Shown one piece after another: positions 41,061 through 50,476 of a DNA stretch of 60,525 bases. Made by a program: the position numbers and the translations under genes. Positions within the stretch are counted from its first letter, which is position 1, and each line of letters opens with the position of its first letter. This DNA comes from Bacteroidota bacterium (lineage in GTDB: Bacteria; Bacteroidota; Bacteroidia; Chitinophagales; Chitinophagaceae), in assembly GCA_013286835.1 (NCBI GenBank), contig JABDEZ010000005.1, positions 1 through 60,525 on the forward strand, in the 5' to 3' direction. Under the pieces are notes generated by a model. It searched no databases. It was not told the DNA's origin and saw only the letters and a program-made list of their open reading frames with translations.

Positions 41061-42272
41061 ATGAGTAACGGTGAATATACAGATGCTCCTATTTACGTTG
41101 CTGGTGCTGGTATTATCTGCGCCATAGGTAATAATGTAGGTGAATGCATTACGTCATTTGAGCAAGGCACTGCAGGCATGGGTGGGATGACCTACCTAAA
41201 TAGCCTGCATAAAGAGCTGCCAGTAGCTGAGGTGAAGCACAATAATAAGGAGTTGGTGGTAATGGCTGGTATGACTGCAAGTACCAGTCGTACAGCATTG
41301 CTCAGTTGTATTGCAGCCCGTGAAGCGCTCAGTGATGCAGGTATTAAGAATATAGACAGTTTACGCTCAGGTTTTATCTCTGCCAATACTGTTGGCGGCA
41401 TGGATAAAAGTGAACATTTCTTTGAGGCATTTGCTGTAGACAGGAATGCAGGCAGACTAAGAAATGTAAACAACCATGAGTGTGGCAACATTACTGAAAT
41501 GGTGGCTGAACAGCTTAATCTGCGCGACCAGGTTACTACCATCAGTACGGCGTGTTCCTCATCAGCCAATGCTATATTTTATGCTGCCAGGCTCATTCGC
41601 CATGGCCTGCTTGATGTGGCGGTTGCGGGTGGTACAGATGCACTTACAAAGTTTACACTCAATGGGTTCAATACCTTGATGATACTGGACAAGGAATATT
41701 GTCGTCCTTTTGATGATACTCGTGCCGGTCTTAACCTGGGTGAGGGTGCAGGGTATGTAGTGCTGGTATCAGAAAAGGTAGCTGCATCATTGCCGCATAT
41801 CTATTGCAGGTTCAGCGGTTATAATAATAGTAATGATGCCTATCACCAGACCGCCTCATCTCCCGACGGTACAGGCTCTTACCTGGCTATGCAGGGCGCT
41901 CTGAAAAAAGCAAAATTGCAACCGGCCGATATTGATTACATCAACCTGCATGGTACAGGTACACAGAATAATGATAATGCAGAAGGTACTGCTATAACCC
42001 GTTTATTTGCACCCCATGTGCCGCGCATGAGTTCTACAAAATCTTTTACCGGGCATACCCTTGGCGCCAGCGGTGGCATAGAAGCTGTGTTCTCTGCGTT
42101 AGCTGTAAAACATGGTTATGTATATCCCAATCTGCGCTTTGAAGCGCCTATGAAAGAACTGCAGCTCACACCCGAAACCAGCTTCCTGAAGAACGCACCT
42201 CTGCGACATGTGCTATCCAATTCGTTTGGGTTTGGGGGCAATTGTACATCACTCATTTTTTCAAAGGCTTAA
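41061..42272 (+). CDS. Beta-ketoacyl-ACP synthase II-like (pigment operon, KS 2)
   Basis: 403 residues, a full FabF-like ketosynthase: nucleophile Cys165 in 'STACSSSANAIF', His in 'INLHGTGTQNNDNAEGTAI', and 'SSTKSFTGHTLGASGGIEAVFSALA' with Lys and His. It is complete and should be active, perhaps for the first condensation on the aryl starter or for a fatty acid branch. There is no gap to the previous gene, and the following start lies 1 bp after the TAA. Confidence 0.9.
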   Translation: MSNGEYTDAPIYVAGAGIICAIGNNVGECITSFEQGTAGMGGMTYLNSLHKELPVAEVKHNNKELVVMAGMTASTSRTALLSCIAAREALSDAGIKNIDSLRSGFISANTVGGMDKSEHFFEAFAVDRNAGRLRNVNNHECGNITEMVAEQLNLRDQVTTISTACSSSANAIFYAARLIRHGLLDVAVAGGTDALTKFTLNGFNTLMILDKEYCRPFDDTRAGLNLGEGAGYVVLVSEKVAASLPHIYCRFSGYNNSNDAYHQTASSPDGTGSYLAMQGALKKAKLQPADIDYINLHGTGTQNNDNAEGTAITRLFAPHVPRMSSTKSFTGHTLGASGGIEAVFSALAVKHGYVYPNLRFEAPMKELQLTPETSFLKNAPLRHVLSNSFGFGGNCTSLIFSKA

Positions 42273-42273
42273 G

Positions 42274-43320
42274 ATGAAGATATACATACACTCGGCCACT
42301 GCAATATCTCCGCAACATACCTTTGATGGCGCGTTGCTGGAAGATCTGGTTACTTATAATACCAACCGTTTACAAGTTATAGAGCCACCCTATCAAGACC
42401 TGCTGGATACTAAGCTGATACGCCGCATGAGCCGCATTATACGTATGGGCACAGCTGCTGCTATAAAATGCCTGAGGGATGCAGAAATAGATCAGCCTGG
42501 CGCCATAGTAACAGGTACAGCATACGGTTGTCTTGAGGACACAGGTACGTTTTTAACTAAAATGGTAGAGCAGTGCGAAGATCTGTTGCCACCTACGCCT
42601 TTCATACAATCGACCCACAATACAGTGAGTGCACAAATAGCCCTCACATTGCATTGCCATGCATACAATAACACGTTTGTTCATAATGGCTTCTCTTTCG
42701 AAAGCGCCATGCAGGATGCTGTTTTGTTGCTACGGGAACAGGAAGCTGATAATGTACTGGTAGGTAGCGCTGATGAACTTACAGACATCAGCTACCAGAT
42801 TTTAACGCGCCTGGGTTTATACAAAAAACAAGCAGGCAGCAATCTTGACTTATTCAATACCAATACAAAAAGGACTATAGGAGGTGAGGGTACTGCTTTC
42901 TTCCTTCTTTCTCCAACGCCATCTCAAGATGCAGTTGTATTAGAAGGAATGAATACTTTTTACTTATCGGAGCACGCACAACTTTCGCCAGAACGTATAG
43001 CCGCTTTTCTTTCAGTGCATAATCTGTCTGTGGAGGATGTAGATGTTGTTATAGACGGCAGTAACGGTGATGCCATAGAGGATGGCTTATACAAGTTTCT
43101 ACAACAAACTATATTTAGTGCTCTGCCTGTTATCCGTTACAAACATCTCTGTGGCGACTACCCTACCGTATCGTCATTTGCTTTATGGTTGGCATACAGC
43201 ATCATAAAAGCCGGCAAAGTACCATTCTCACTTCATGTTAAACAACCTTCAGCAAAACGAATACTCGTTTGTAATACCTATCTTAACAAGTATTGTTCAT
43301 TAATGCTGGTTACAAAATAG
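42274..43320 (+). CDS. Ketosynthase chain-length-factor-like protein
   Basis: 348 residues from ATG 42274 (MKIYIHSATAIS); the track's 42208 start lies inside the upstream gene. KS-like fold, but the nucleophile elbow reads 'FIQSTHNTVSAQIAL' (residues about 110-124) with no Cys, and the His motifs are replaced by 'VVIDGSNGDAIEDGLYKFLQ' and 'YKHLCGDYPTVSSFALWLAY'. This is the pattern of a catalytically silent chain-length factor that dimerises with an active KS and sets polyene length, as known for aryl polyene systems. Which of the two upstream KS is its partner is open. Confidence 0.82.
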   Translation: MKIYIHSATAISPQHTFDGALLEDLVTYNTNRLQVIEPPYQDLLDTKLIRRMSRIIRMGTAAAIKCLRDAEIDQPGAIVTGTAYGCLEDTGTFLTKMVEQCEDLLPPTPFIQSTHNTVSAQIALTLHCHAYNNTFVHNGFSFESAMQDAVLLLREQEADNVLVGSADELTDISYQILTRLGLYKKQAGSNLDLFNTNTKRTIGGEGTAFFLLSPTPSQDAVVLEGMNTFYLSEHAQLSPERIAAFLSVHNLSVEDVDVVIDGSNGDAIEDGLYKFLQQTIFSALPVIRYKHLCGDYPTVSSFALWLAYSIIKAGKVPFSLHVKQPSAKRILVCNTYLNKYCSLMLVTK

Positions 43321-43331
43321 CAGAACTATTC

Positions 43332-43697
43332 ATGTTGAGGGATGATCTTTATACCATACAGGAGCTAACTAACGATGGCAGCACCGTCAATGCCACCATC
43401 GCATTAAATGCGGATCACAAGATATTTGATGGTCACTTTCCTGGCCAGCCGGTACTGCCTGGTGTATGTACTATGCAAATGGTTAGGGAGATACTAGAAA
43501 CAGTTCTTGGAGAACATTTAAGACTTTTCCGTAGTGGTAATATCAAATTCATTTCACTTATAGTTCCAACAATTACCCCCCTGGTACACATCGTCATGTC
43601 TTATAAAATTATTGATGATAAGATAACTACAACTGCCAGCGTGATGGTAAATGACGTTGTATGTTTTAAATTTCAGGGAATATATTTCCGCAACTAA
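43332..43697 (+). CDS. FabZ-like hotdog dehydratase (pigment operon)
   Basis: 121 residues from ATG 43332; the track start at 43293 overlaps the previous gene. It contains 'DHKIFDGHFPGQPVLPGVCTMQMV', the FabZ active-site strand with catalytic His in GHFPGQPVLPG. The Glu expected four residues after the Gly-Val (as in 'PGVLIVEALAQA') is Gln here. The other hotdog protein of the operon has the Glu but lacks the His, so the two may form one composite site at a heterodimer interface. It is the last gene of the operon; no clear terminator follows. Confidence 0.87.
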   Translation: MLRDDLYTIQELTNDGSTVNATIALNADHKIFDGHFPGQPVLPGVCTMQMVREILETVLGEHLRLFRSGNIKFISLIVPTITPLVHIVMSYKIIDDKITTTASVMVNDVVCFKFQGIYFRN

Positions 43698-43860
43698 GAT
43701 TTCCAACTTATTAACGGCTATACTTATGGTCATTTAAATGCACCTTTCTGTAGGTCCATAGCTGGTTTCATCATGAAATTGTAAATACGCTTAATTACAG
43801 AATTTATATTGCAACTATACCTTTAATATATTCGTAAATTAGCTGGAAATAAGCAATAAC

Positions 43861-46800
43861 GTGAGCGAATTGCCAAAACCAAGGGATGAGAAAGAGAGAC
43901 TTAAAGCCCTTAAAAATTATGCAATACTTGATTCATTAAGCGAGGAAGAATTTGACAGGATAACAGAATTGGCATCGCTGATCTGTGATGTCCCTATTTC
44001 ATTAATATCACTGGTTGATGATGACCGGCAATGGTTTAAATCTAAAGTAGGTATAGATGTATCAGAAACTCCGCGTGGTCTTGCTTTTTGCCAATATGCA
44101 ATATTGGATACCGATACACTTGAAGTAGAAGATGCTACCCTGGATGAAAGGTTTAAAGCAAATCCATTAGTTACAGGTGATCCCAATATTCGTTTTTATG
44201 CGGGCCATCCTTTAATTGATCCTCAGGGGTATGCTTTGGGTACAATTTGTGTAATAGACCAAGAACCAAGGGTGTTGACTGGAAAGCAAAAGAGAGCTTT
44301 ACAATTGCTGGCCAAAGAAGCTATGAACCTCATTGTTGAGCGGCGTCAAAGGGCGGAGCTTAAAAATTTTGAAAGCTTATTCCAACTATCTAACGACCTG
44401 ATTTGTGTAGCAGGTATTGATGGTTTTTTTAAGAAAATAAATCCAGCATTCGAGAAGCTTCTAGGATGGGATGCAGATATATTGCTAAGCACTTCCTTTT
44501 TAGACCTGATACATCATGATGACCTGGAACGGACAAAGCATGAATTGCAGCTTTTAGCAGAAGGGTATAACACGATCAACTTTACACACCGTTTTAAAAC
44601 AAAAGATGGCAACTACAAAGTATTGCAATGGGTAGCAACACCCGAACCTTTAACGGGAAACTTGTTTGCCATAGCCAGGGATGTGACTGAGGAAAAAGAG
44701 AAAGAATTGCAACTTGTACTGAGCGAAGAAAGAGCAAGAGCGTTTTTTGAAAATTCGCAAGGCTTTATGTGCACACACGACCTGCGCGGCAAATTTTTGT
44801 CTGTTAATGGTGCAGGTGCTACTATACTGGGATATACTAAGGAAGAGATATTGCAACGTACTTTATTTGATATTATACCGGTATCAAGGCATGCGTCTGT
44901 TGAGATCTATTTAACCGAAATAGCGCAGAATGGAAGGTTTAGGGGGCAAATGGTTACCCAACATAAAGATGGAACTTACCGCATTTGGATGTATAATAAT
45001 ATCTTAGAAACAACATCTGATGGCGACACGTATGTAATAGGCAATGGTATTGACATTACAGAAAGGCACCAGCTGGAAGAAGATCTGAAGAGAACGAAAG
45101 AGACACTTGAGCAAACCAACAAAGTTGCCCGTGTAGGTGGCTGGGAAATGGATGTTAAAAAACAAAAAATTACATGGACTTCAGTAACCAAAGAAATTTA
45201 TGGTGTAAGCCCTGACTATAAGCCCCAATTGGAAAGTGCACTTAACTTTTATAAAGAGGGAGAAAGCAGGGATAAGATCACTGAAGCTATGAACCTGGCT
45301 ATTAGCGAAGGACAGCCCTGGGATATTGAATTACAGATCATTAATAAACAAGGTAAAGAGTTATGGGTGCGTGCCCTTGGCACCCCAGAGTTTGTGAATG
45401 GCATTTGCACAAGGCTTTTTGGCGCGTTTCAGGATGTTGATAAAGCTAAGAAAGCAGAGCTTGATGTTACCCGTTCCCGTAAACTATTGAATGATGTATT
45501 GCAGGCAGCTTCTGAGATCAGCATCATTGCTACCGATACCAATGGTACAATAAATGTCTTCAATGCAGGCGCTGAAAGAATGCTGGGCTATACAGCGGGA
45601 GAAATGGTAGGTAAGCAATCACCGACTATTATTCATTCTTCTGATGAAATGATTGCCAGGGGTAAAGAATTGACAGCAGAGCTAGGCTATAAAGTTGAAG
45701 GTTTTAGGGTGTTTACTGAAAAAGTTGACCTAACCGGGTCAGAGCAACGTGAGTGGACATACATAAAAAAAGATGGAACCCAAAGGACCGTATCGCTTGT
45801 TTGCACAGCCATCCGCGATATTGATGATGTGGTTGTTGGCTACCTGGGTATAGCGACCGACATCACTGAAAGAAAAATCATAGAACGTGCATTAACTACT
45901 GAGAAAGCAAGACTATCAGCATTTGTAGAACATGCACCTGCTGCAGTGGCTATGTTTGATAATGACATGAAGTACGTGGCTGTAAGTAAACATTGGATGG
46001 ATGATTACCGCCTTACCGGGCAAAATATTATCGGCAAATCTCATTACGATGTCTTTCCTGGTATAACAGAGGAGAGGCGTGCATTGCATTCCAGGATCTT
46101 ACATGGTTCGGTAGAGCGGAAAGATGAAGAAGAAAGCATTGTATCATTAAATGATAGTAGCGAGGCCCAATATGTTGCGTGGGAAATGCGCCCATGGTAC
46201 CAGTTTGACGGTAGTATTGGCGGCATGATGATGTTCACACAAAACATTACCTCTATTATAAATCAAAGAGAAGAATTAAAGGTTGCTAAAATACATGCAG
46301 AACAGGCCAGTGTTGCAAAATCTGAGTTTCTGGCCAATATGAGCCATGAGATACGGACACCACTCAACGGAGTTATTGGGTTTACAGATCTTGTTTTAAA
46401 AACCAATCTGAATGAGACCCAGCAGCAATATTTAACTATCGTAAATCAATCTGCTAATGCCTTGCTTAGCATTATAAACGATATTCTGGACTTTTCTAAA
46501 ATAGAAGCAGGTAAACTAGAACTTGATGCAGAGAAGTGCGACTTATACGAAATGAGTTGCCAGGCTACGGATATTATTTCTTACCAGGTACAGAACAAAG
46601 GGCTCGAAATGTTATTGAATGTTTCGCCCGATCTGCCCCGGTTCATTTATGCAGATCCCGTAAGGCTAAAACAAATACTGATCAACCTTTTAGGTAACGC
46701 GTCTAAGTTTACGCAAAAGGGAGAGATCGAACTTAAGATAGAAACGCTATCAACCCACGGCGACCAAACTGCAATACGGTTTAGTGTAAGGGATACCGGT

Positions 46801-48210
46801 ATTGGCATCAAACCAGAGAAGCAGGGAAAAATATTTGAAGCCTTCTCGCAAGAGGATAGTTCAACCACCAAGAAGTATGGTGGTACTGGTTTAGGATTAA
46901 CTATTTCAAATAAACTGCTGGGATTGATGGGTAGCCGTTTACAACTGGATAGCAAACTGGGTGTTGGCAGCATTTTTTACTTCGATGTTACGTTTAAATC
47001 TGAAATGGGTGAGGCGATCAATTGGGAAAATATCGACAAGGTCAAAAATGTTCTGGTAGTAGATGATAATGATAACAACCGGATGATTGTCTCCCAAATG
47101 ATGCTGCTCAAAAACATCCAAACCACTGAGGCCCGGAACGGTTATGAAGCGTTGCAGCTTTTAGCCAGCGGTGCCCGTTACGATGTTATTTTCATGGACT
47201 ACCACATGCCCTTTATGGATGGGTTGGAGACGATAAGGAAAATTAGAGAGAGTTTCTATGCAACCTCTGAAGAGCAGCCCATTATTATGTTGCACAGCTC
47301 GTCTGACGATGGCCTGATCATTAAGGCTTGCGATGAATTGAAGGTGAGCAAACGGTTAGTTAAGCCCATAAAAATGCAGGACATATACAATGCCCTGTCC
47401 CGGTTGCACAAGAAGGATAAAAAGGTAGCGGAAGATGCCACTCACCAATCAGAGATCACCTCCGGCCAGTTCACTATATTGATTGCCGAAGACAATACTG
47501 TGAACATGTTGCTAGCCCATACCATTGTTAAGAAAATAGCACCTAATGCTATTGTGCTGGAGGCTAAGAACGGTGTTGAGGCTGTAGCCTACTGTGAGAA
47601 GCAATTGCCCGATCTGATATTAATGGATGTACAGATGCCCGAAATGAACGGGTATGAGGCTACTCAAAAAATAAGATTGCTGGAGACCAGTAAACACACA
47701 CCTATTATAGCCCTCACTGCAGGTAATGTAAAAGGAGAAAAAGAAAAATGCCTGGCTGCCGGCATGGATGATTTTGTAGTAAAACCCATTGTGGAAGAAA
47801 TACTCGCAGCCGCCATAAATAAATGGCTGGATACAGATGCTCAAAACCAGGAAGCTGAAGACCCACTCGCTGCTACCGGCGAAAACTCACATTTTAACCT
47901 AAATACGCTTAAGACCTATATTGGTGATGATAAGGAAATGCTGAATAAAGTGCTGGACCTGGTAAAGATAGAAATGCAGACATCTTTAACCGCATTTACC
48001 AAAGGCTGGGAAGATAAAAACCTGGCTGCACTCAACAGCGCCGGCCACAGGTTATATGGCACCGCCGCATCTTCTGGTATGGTGCCCTTGTCAAAAATAG
48101 CTAGGGAATTTGAACACCTGACAGTTTTGGACGGAGAAAAGATAGAGACTTTGCTACAAAATGTGCAGGATGAAATAACTCAGGTCTTTAATATTATTAA
48201 GATGCTTTGA
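43861..48210 (+). CDS. Soluble hybrid sensor histidine kinase (GAF-PAS-HisKA-HATPase-REC-REC-Hpt)
   Basis: 1449 residues from GTG 43861, with no signal or membrane helix, so a cytosolic sensor. Order: GAF (about 20-165), four to five PAS/PAC units (about 170-800), HisKA with phospho-His829 in 'NMSHEIRTPLNGVIGF', HATPase c with 'DTGIGIKPEKQGKIFEAFSQED' and 'GTGLGLTISNKLL', receiver 1 with Asp1113 in 'VIFMDYHMPFMDG', receiver 2 with Asp1256 in 'LILMDVQMPEMNGYEA', and an Hpt domain with His1396 in 'SAGHRLYGTAASSG'. All phosphorelay residues are present. No response regulator gene is adjacent. It follows the pigment operon by 163 bp. Confidence 0.95.
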   Translation: MSELPKPRDEKERLKALKNYAILDSLSEEEFDRITELASLICDVPISLISLVDDDRQWFKSKVGIDVSETPRGLAFCQYAILDTDTLEVEDATLDERFKANPLVTGDPNIRFYAGHPLIDPQGYALGTICVIDQEPRVLTGKQKRALQLLAKEAMNLIVERRQRAELKNFESLFQLSNDLICVAGIDGFFKKINPAFEKLLGWDADILLSTSFLDLIHHDDLERTKHELQLLAEGYNTINFTHRFKTKDGNYKVLQWVATPEPLTGNLFAIARDVTEEKEKELQLVLSEERARAFFENSQGFMCTHDLRGKFLSVNGAGATILGYTKEEILQRTLFDIIPVSRHASVEIYLTEIAQNGRFRGQMVTQHKDGTYRIWMYNNILETTSDGDTYVIGNGIDITERHQLEEDLKRTKETLEQTNKVARVGGWEMDVKKQKITWTSVTKEIYGVSPDYKPQLESALNFYKEGESRDKITEAMNLAISEGQPWDIELQIINKQGKELWVRALGTPEFVNGICTRLFGAFQDVDKAKKAELDVTRSRKLLNDVLQAASEISIIATDTNGTINVFNAGAERMLGYTAGEMVGKQSPTIIHSSDEMIARGKELTAELGYKVEGFRVFTEKVDLTGSEQREWTYIKKDGTQRTVSLVCTAIRDIDDVVVGYLGIATDITERKIIERALTTEKARLSAFVEHAPAAVAMFDNDMKYVAVSKHWMDDYRLTGQNIIGKSHYDVFPGITEERRALHSRILHGSVERKDEEESIVSLNDSSEAQYVAWEMRPWYQFDGSIGGMMMFTQNITSIINQREELKVAKIHAEQASVAKSEFLANMSHEIRTPLNGVIGFTDLVLKTNLNETQQQYLTIVNQSANALLSIINDILDFSKIEAGKLELDAEKCDLYEMSCQATDIISYQVQNKGLEMLLNVSPDLPRFIYADPVRLKQILINLLGNASKFTQKGEIELKIETLSTHGDQTAIRFSVRDTGIGIKPEKQGKIFEAFSQEDSSTTKKYGGTGLGLTISNKLLGLMGSRLQLDSKLGVGSIFYFDVTFKSEMGEAINWENIDKVKNVLVVDDNDNNRMIVSQMMLLKNIQTTEARNGYEALQLLASGARYDVIFMDYHMPFMDGLETIRKIRESFYATSEEQPIIMLHSSSDDGLIIKACDELKVSKRLVKPIKMQDIYNALSRLHKKDKKVAEDATHQSEITSGQFTILIAEDNTVNMLLAHTIVKKIAPNAIVLEAKNGVEAVAYCEKQLPDLILMDVQMPEMNGYEATQKIRLLETSKHTPIIALTAGNVKGEKEKCLAAGMDDFVVKPIVEEILAAAINKWLDTDAQNQEAEDPLAATGENSHFNLNTLKTYIGDDKEMLNKVLDLVKIEMQTSLTAFTKGWEDKNLAALNSAGHRLYGTAASSGMVPLSKIAREFEHLTVLDGEKIETLLQNVQDEITQVFNIIKML

Positions 48211-48234
48211 TTAGTGGAGTGACTCTTTTAAAGA

Positions 48235-48271
48235 AATAAGGCCATCTCAAATCTTTTGAGATGGCCTTATT
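48235..48271. terminator. Bidirectional terminator between the kinase gene and ssrA
   Basis: A 17-bp perfect stem AATAAGGCCATCTCAAA / TTTGAGATGGCCTTATT with a TCT loop. It serves the plus-strand kinase gene (24 bp after its stop) and the tmRNA transcript on the minus strand. Confidence 0.9.
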
Positions 48272-48279
48272 CTTGTTTG

Positions 48280-48648
48280 TGGAGCCGCCGGGAGTCGAAC
48301 CCGGGTCCAAACACATGCCCAATAAGCTTTCTACATGTTTATTCCTTTATTTGATCTTGGAAGCCTGCCGGAAAAGGACAAACCTACCTGCTTCCCAGCC
48401 ACTTTGATTTTAATGCTTGCAGCGTAGCAATACAAGCCTTATCCCATTATTTGTTTGATTGGGCGGCGGGGACTGCAATGGGCAGCATTCCCGGCGGCCA
48501 TAATGGATGCGTTAATCTCTGATTAAGCAGCCATGGCGTAGTTAGATTCGCCAGTTGAAGTTTGAGCATTCAGATTTACGTGCTAATTACACAACGCACG
48601 ACATGCTTACACCTACCCTGCCTTATGCTGTCAAAACCAGTCGGCCCC
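48280..48648 (-). ncRNA. ssrA: Transfer-messenger RNA (tmRNA)
   Basis: About 369 nt. The 3' end on the minus strand reads GGGTTCGACTCCCGGCGGCTCCA, cut here to the T-arm 'GGGTTCGACTCCCGG', and the 5' end GGGGCCGACTGGTTTTGACAG includes the D-arm-like start. The acceptor GGGGCCG pairs with CGGCTCC, leaving A as discriminator, so the final CCA is not encoded beyond it. The reading frame on the minus strand (48523-48552) codes G-E-S-N-Y-A-M-A-A and stops at TAA. It rescues stalled ribosomes with SmpB and tags the nascent peptide for proteolysis. Confidence 0.96.
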
Positions 48649-48700
48649 GTTACATAAAATGTAGCGGTAAGTAGTCTTCACATTTACTTAAAGAGCTACT

Positions 48701-48709
48701 GCAAATTTA
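48701..48709 (-). promoter_or_regulatory. -7 promoter element TAAATTTGC for ssrA
   Basis: An exact TAnnTTTGC match on the minus strand about 53 bp upstream of the mature 5' end. A precursor leader removed by RNase P would fit. Confidence 0.5.
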
Positions 48710-48780
48710 CAAAATAAAAACCGTTATACATCAGCGCTGCGATGTTATAACGGTTTATTATGAATGATCTTGAATAGATG

Positions 48781-49779
48781 TTATCCTTCTTCAGTAAGCG
48801 CCTTCCACAGCATGTCTTTTAGCTTATCTATACCCTGGTTGGATAATGACGAGATAAAGATGTGCGGAACATCTTTCGGCAATGTCTTCGCTATTTCTGT
48901 TTTTAACTCATCGTCCAGCATTTCACTTTTGCTTATAGCCAGGATGATCTTTTTATCCAGCAGCTCGGGGTTAAACTGTTCCAGCTCATTGATCAGTATG
49001 TCAAACTCTTTTGCATGGTCGCTACTATCTGCCGGTATCAGGAACAAAAGGGCTGCATTGCGCTCTATATGGCGCAAGAAACGATGCCCAAGACCCTTGC
49101 CTTCTGCTGCACCTTCTATAATGCCTGGTAAGTCTGCCATGCAGAAAGACCGGTTATCGCGGTAGGCCACTATACCCAACATGGGTACTACAGTTGTAAA
49201 TGCGTAATTAGCTATTTTGGGTTTGGCTGCACTTACTACAGATAGTAAGGTGGATTTACCCGCATTAGGGAAGCCCACAAGGCCCACATCGGCAAGTACT
49301 TTCAGTTCCAGGTTCTTATACCCTTCAATACCCATTTCGCCGGGTTGTGAGTATTCTGGTACCTGGTTGGTAGCTGTAGCAAAGTTTGAGTTGCCCAATC
49401 CGCCACGGCCGCCATGCAGCCATATTACTTCCTGGCCGTCTTCAAGTATTTCAGCTTCTATCTCGTCGGTTTCCTGGTCTTTGGCTATGGTGCCCAATGG
49501 CACCTCTATGATCACGTCTTTACCAAAGCGCCCTGTGCATTTATTCTTGCTGCCGTTCTGGCCATCTTCGGCATGTACGTTCTTATAATAGCGCAGGTGC
49601 AGCAATGTCCATAATTGGCTGTTCCCTTTAAGTATTATGTGGCCACCACGTCCGCCGTCTCCGCCGTCGGGTCCTGCCTGTGCATCAAACTTAGTACGGG
49701 CAAAGTGTGTGCTTCCTGCACCACCTTTACCCGAGCGGCAAAATATCCTTATATAATCAACAAAATTTCCTTTCTCCAC
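48781..49779 (-). CDS. obgE: GTPase ObgE/CgtA
   Basis: 332 residues. The glycine-rich Obg domain (about 1-160: '[12 protein letters not shown]', '[15 protein letters not shown]', '[15 protein letters not shown]') precedes the G domain with P-loop 'GFPNAGKST' (169-177) and G3 'DLPG' at 216-219. No C-terminal OCT domain is present, as usual in Bacteroidota. It is an essential ribosome-assembly GTPase that acts on the 50S subunit and in the stringent response. It starts 5 bp after the adk stop, forming the adk-obgE operon. Confidence 0.97.
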   Translation of the reverse strand: MEKGNFVDYIRIFCRSGKGGAGSTHFARTKFDAQAGPDGGDGGRGGHIILKGNSQLWTLLHLRYYKNVHAEDGQNGSKNKCTGRFGKDVIIEVPLGTIAKDQETDEIEAEILEDGQEVIWLHGGRGGLGNSNFATATNQVPEYSQPGEMGIEGYKNLELKVLADVGLVGFPNAGKSTLLSVVSAAKPKIANYAFTTVVPMLGIVAYRDNRSFCMADLPGIIEGAAEGKGLGHRFLRHIERNAALLFLIPADSSDHAKEFDILINELEQFNPELLDKKIILAISKSEMLDDELKTEIAKTLPKDVPHIFISSLSNQGIDKLKDMLWKALTEEG

Positions 49780-49784
49780 AATAC

Positions 49785-50366
49785 TTACGCTGGTAACAGG
49801 TATTTATCTATTTGTTTGGCTAAAAGCCTGAATGTATCTTCTATTGAGTTGTCACCTTTCACACGTTCCAGCTTTCCTTGTTCAGCATAATGGCTGGCAA
49901 CTGCTGCAGTTTTGGTGTGGTATTCCTTTATACGTTTGGTGATCACTTCTGCATTATCATCAGAACGGCCCGATGTAGCCCCGCGGCCTACCAGGCGATC
50001 TATGAGTTGCTGTTCAGGCACTTCAAGAGACAATACCAGGTTTATAGATGTGTTTTTAAACTCCAGCAGTTTGTCCAGGGCCTCTGCTTGTGCCTTGGTA
50101 CGCGGGAAGCCATCAAATATAAAACCACGTGCATCTGGCAGTTCATCTATCTTACTGCTTATCATTCCTATCACTACTTCGTCTGGTACCAGTAAACCCT
50201 GGTCCATGTATTTCTTGGCTTCTACACCTAGTGGTGTATGCCGTGTTACTTCATCACGTAAAAGGTCGCCGGTAGATATGTGCTGCAATCGGTATGTCTT
50301 CACAACATTTTCCGATTGGGTGCCCTTGCCACTACCCGGAGGGCCGAACAAAATCAAATTGAACAT
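49785..50366 (-). CDS. adk: Adenylate kinase
   Basis: 193 residues, the short form. The P-loop '[10 protein letters not shown]' covers 8-17, the AMP-binding region is '[11 protein letters not shown]' and '[14 protein letters not shown]', and the LID '[23 protein letters not shown]' lacks the four Cys of the zinc form and is short. It interconverts ATP + AMP and 2 ADP. A -7 box lies 5 bp before the start codon. It is the first gene of the adk-obgE operon. Confidence 0.97.
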   Translation of the reverse strand: MFNLILFGPPGSGKGTQSENVVKTYRLQHISTGDLLRDEVTRHTPLGVEAKKYMDQGLLVPDEVVIGMISSKIDELPDARGFIFDGFPRTKAQAEALDKLLEFKNTSINLVLSLEVPEQQLIDRLVGRGATSGRSDDNAEVITKRIKEYHTKTAAVASHYAEQGKLERVKGDNSIEDTFRLLAKQIDKYLLPA

Positions 50367-50370
50367 AATT

Positions 50371-50379
50371 GCAAAAATA
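50371..50379 (-). promoter_or_regulatory. -7 promoter element TATTTTTGC directly ahead of adk
   Basis: An exact TAnnTTTGC match on the minus strand, ending 5 bp before the adk start codon at 50366. It predicts a leaderless or almost leaderless mRNA. Confidence 0.55.
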
Positions 50380-50476
50380 TTTTAAACAGCACAAAAATAA
50401 CCATACCTGCGAATAAGCAATGAAAAATATGATAATAATAACATGCCGGGTAGGAGAACGGTCAAATATATGCCAT

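Noticed and set aside
48280-48320. tRNA gene suggested by the T-arm GGGTTCGACTCCCGG
   Set aside because: The acceptor partner lies 330 nt away and a tag frame is between, so this is the 3' end of tmRNA.
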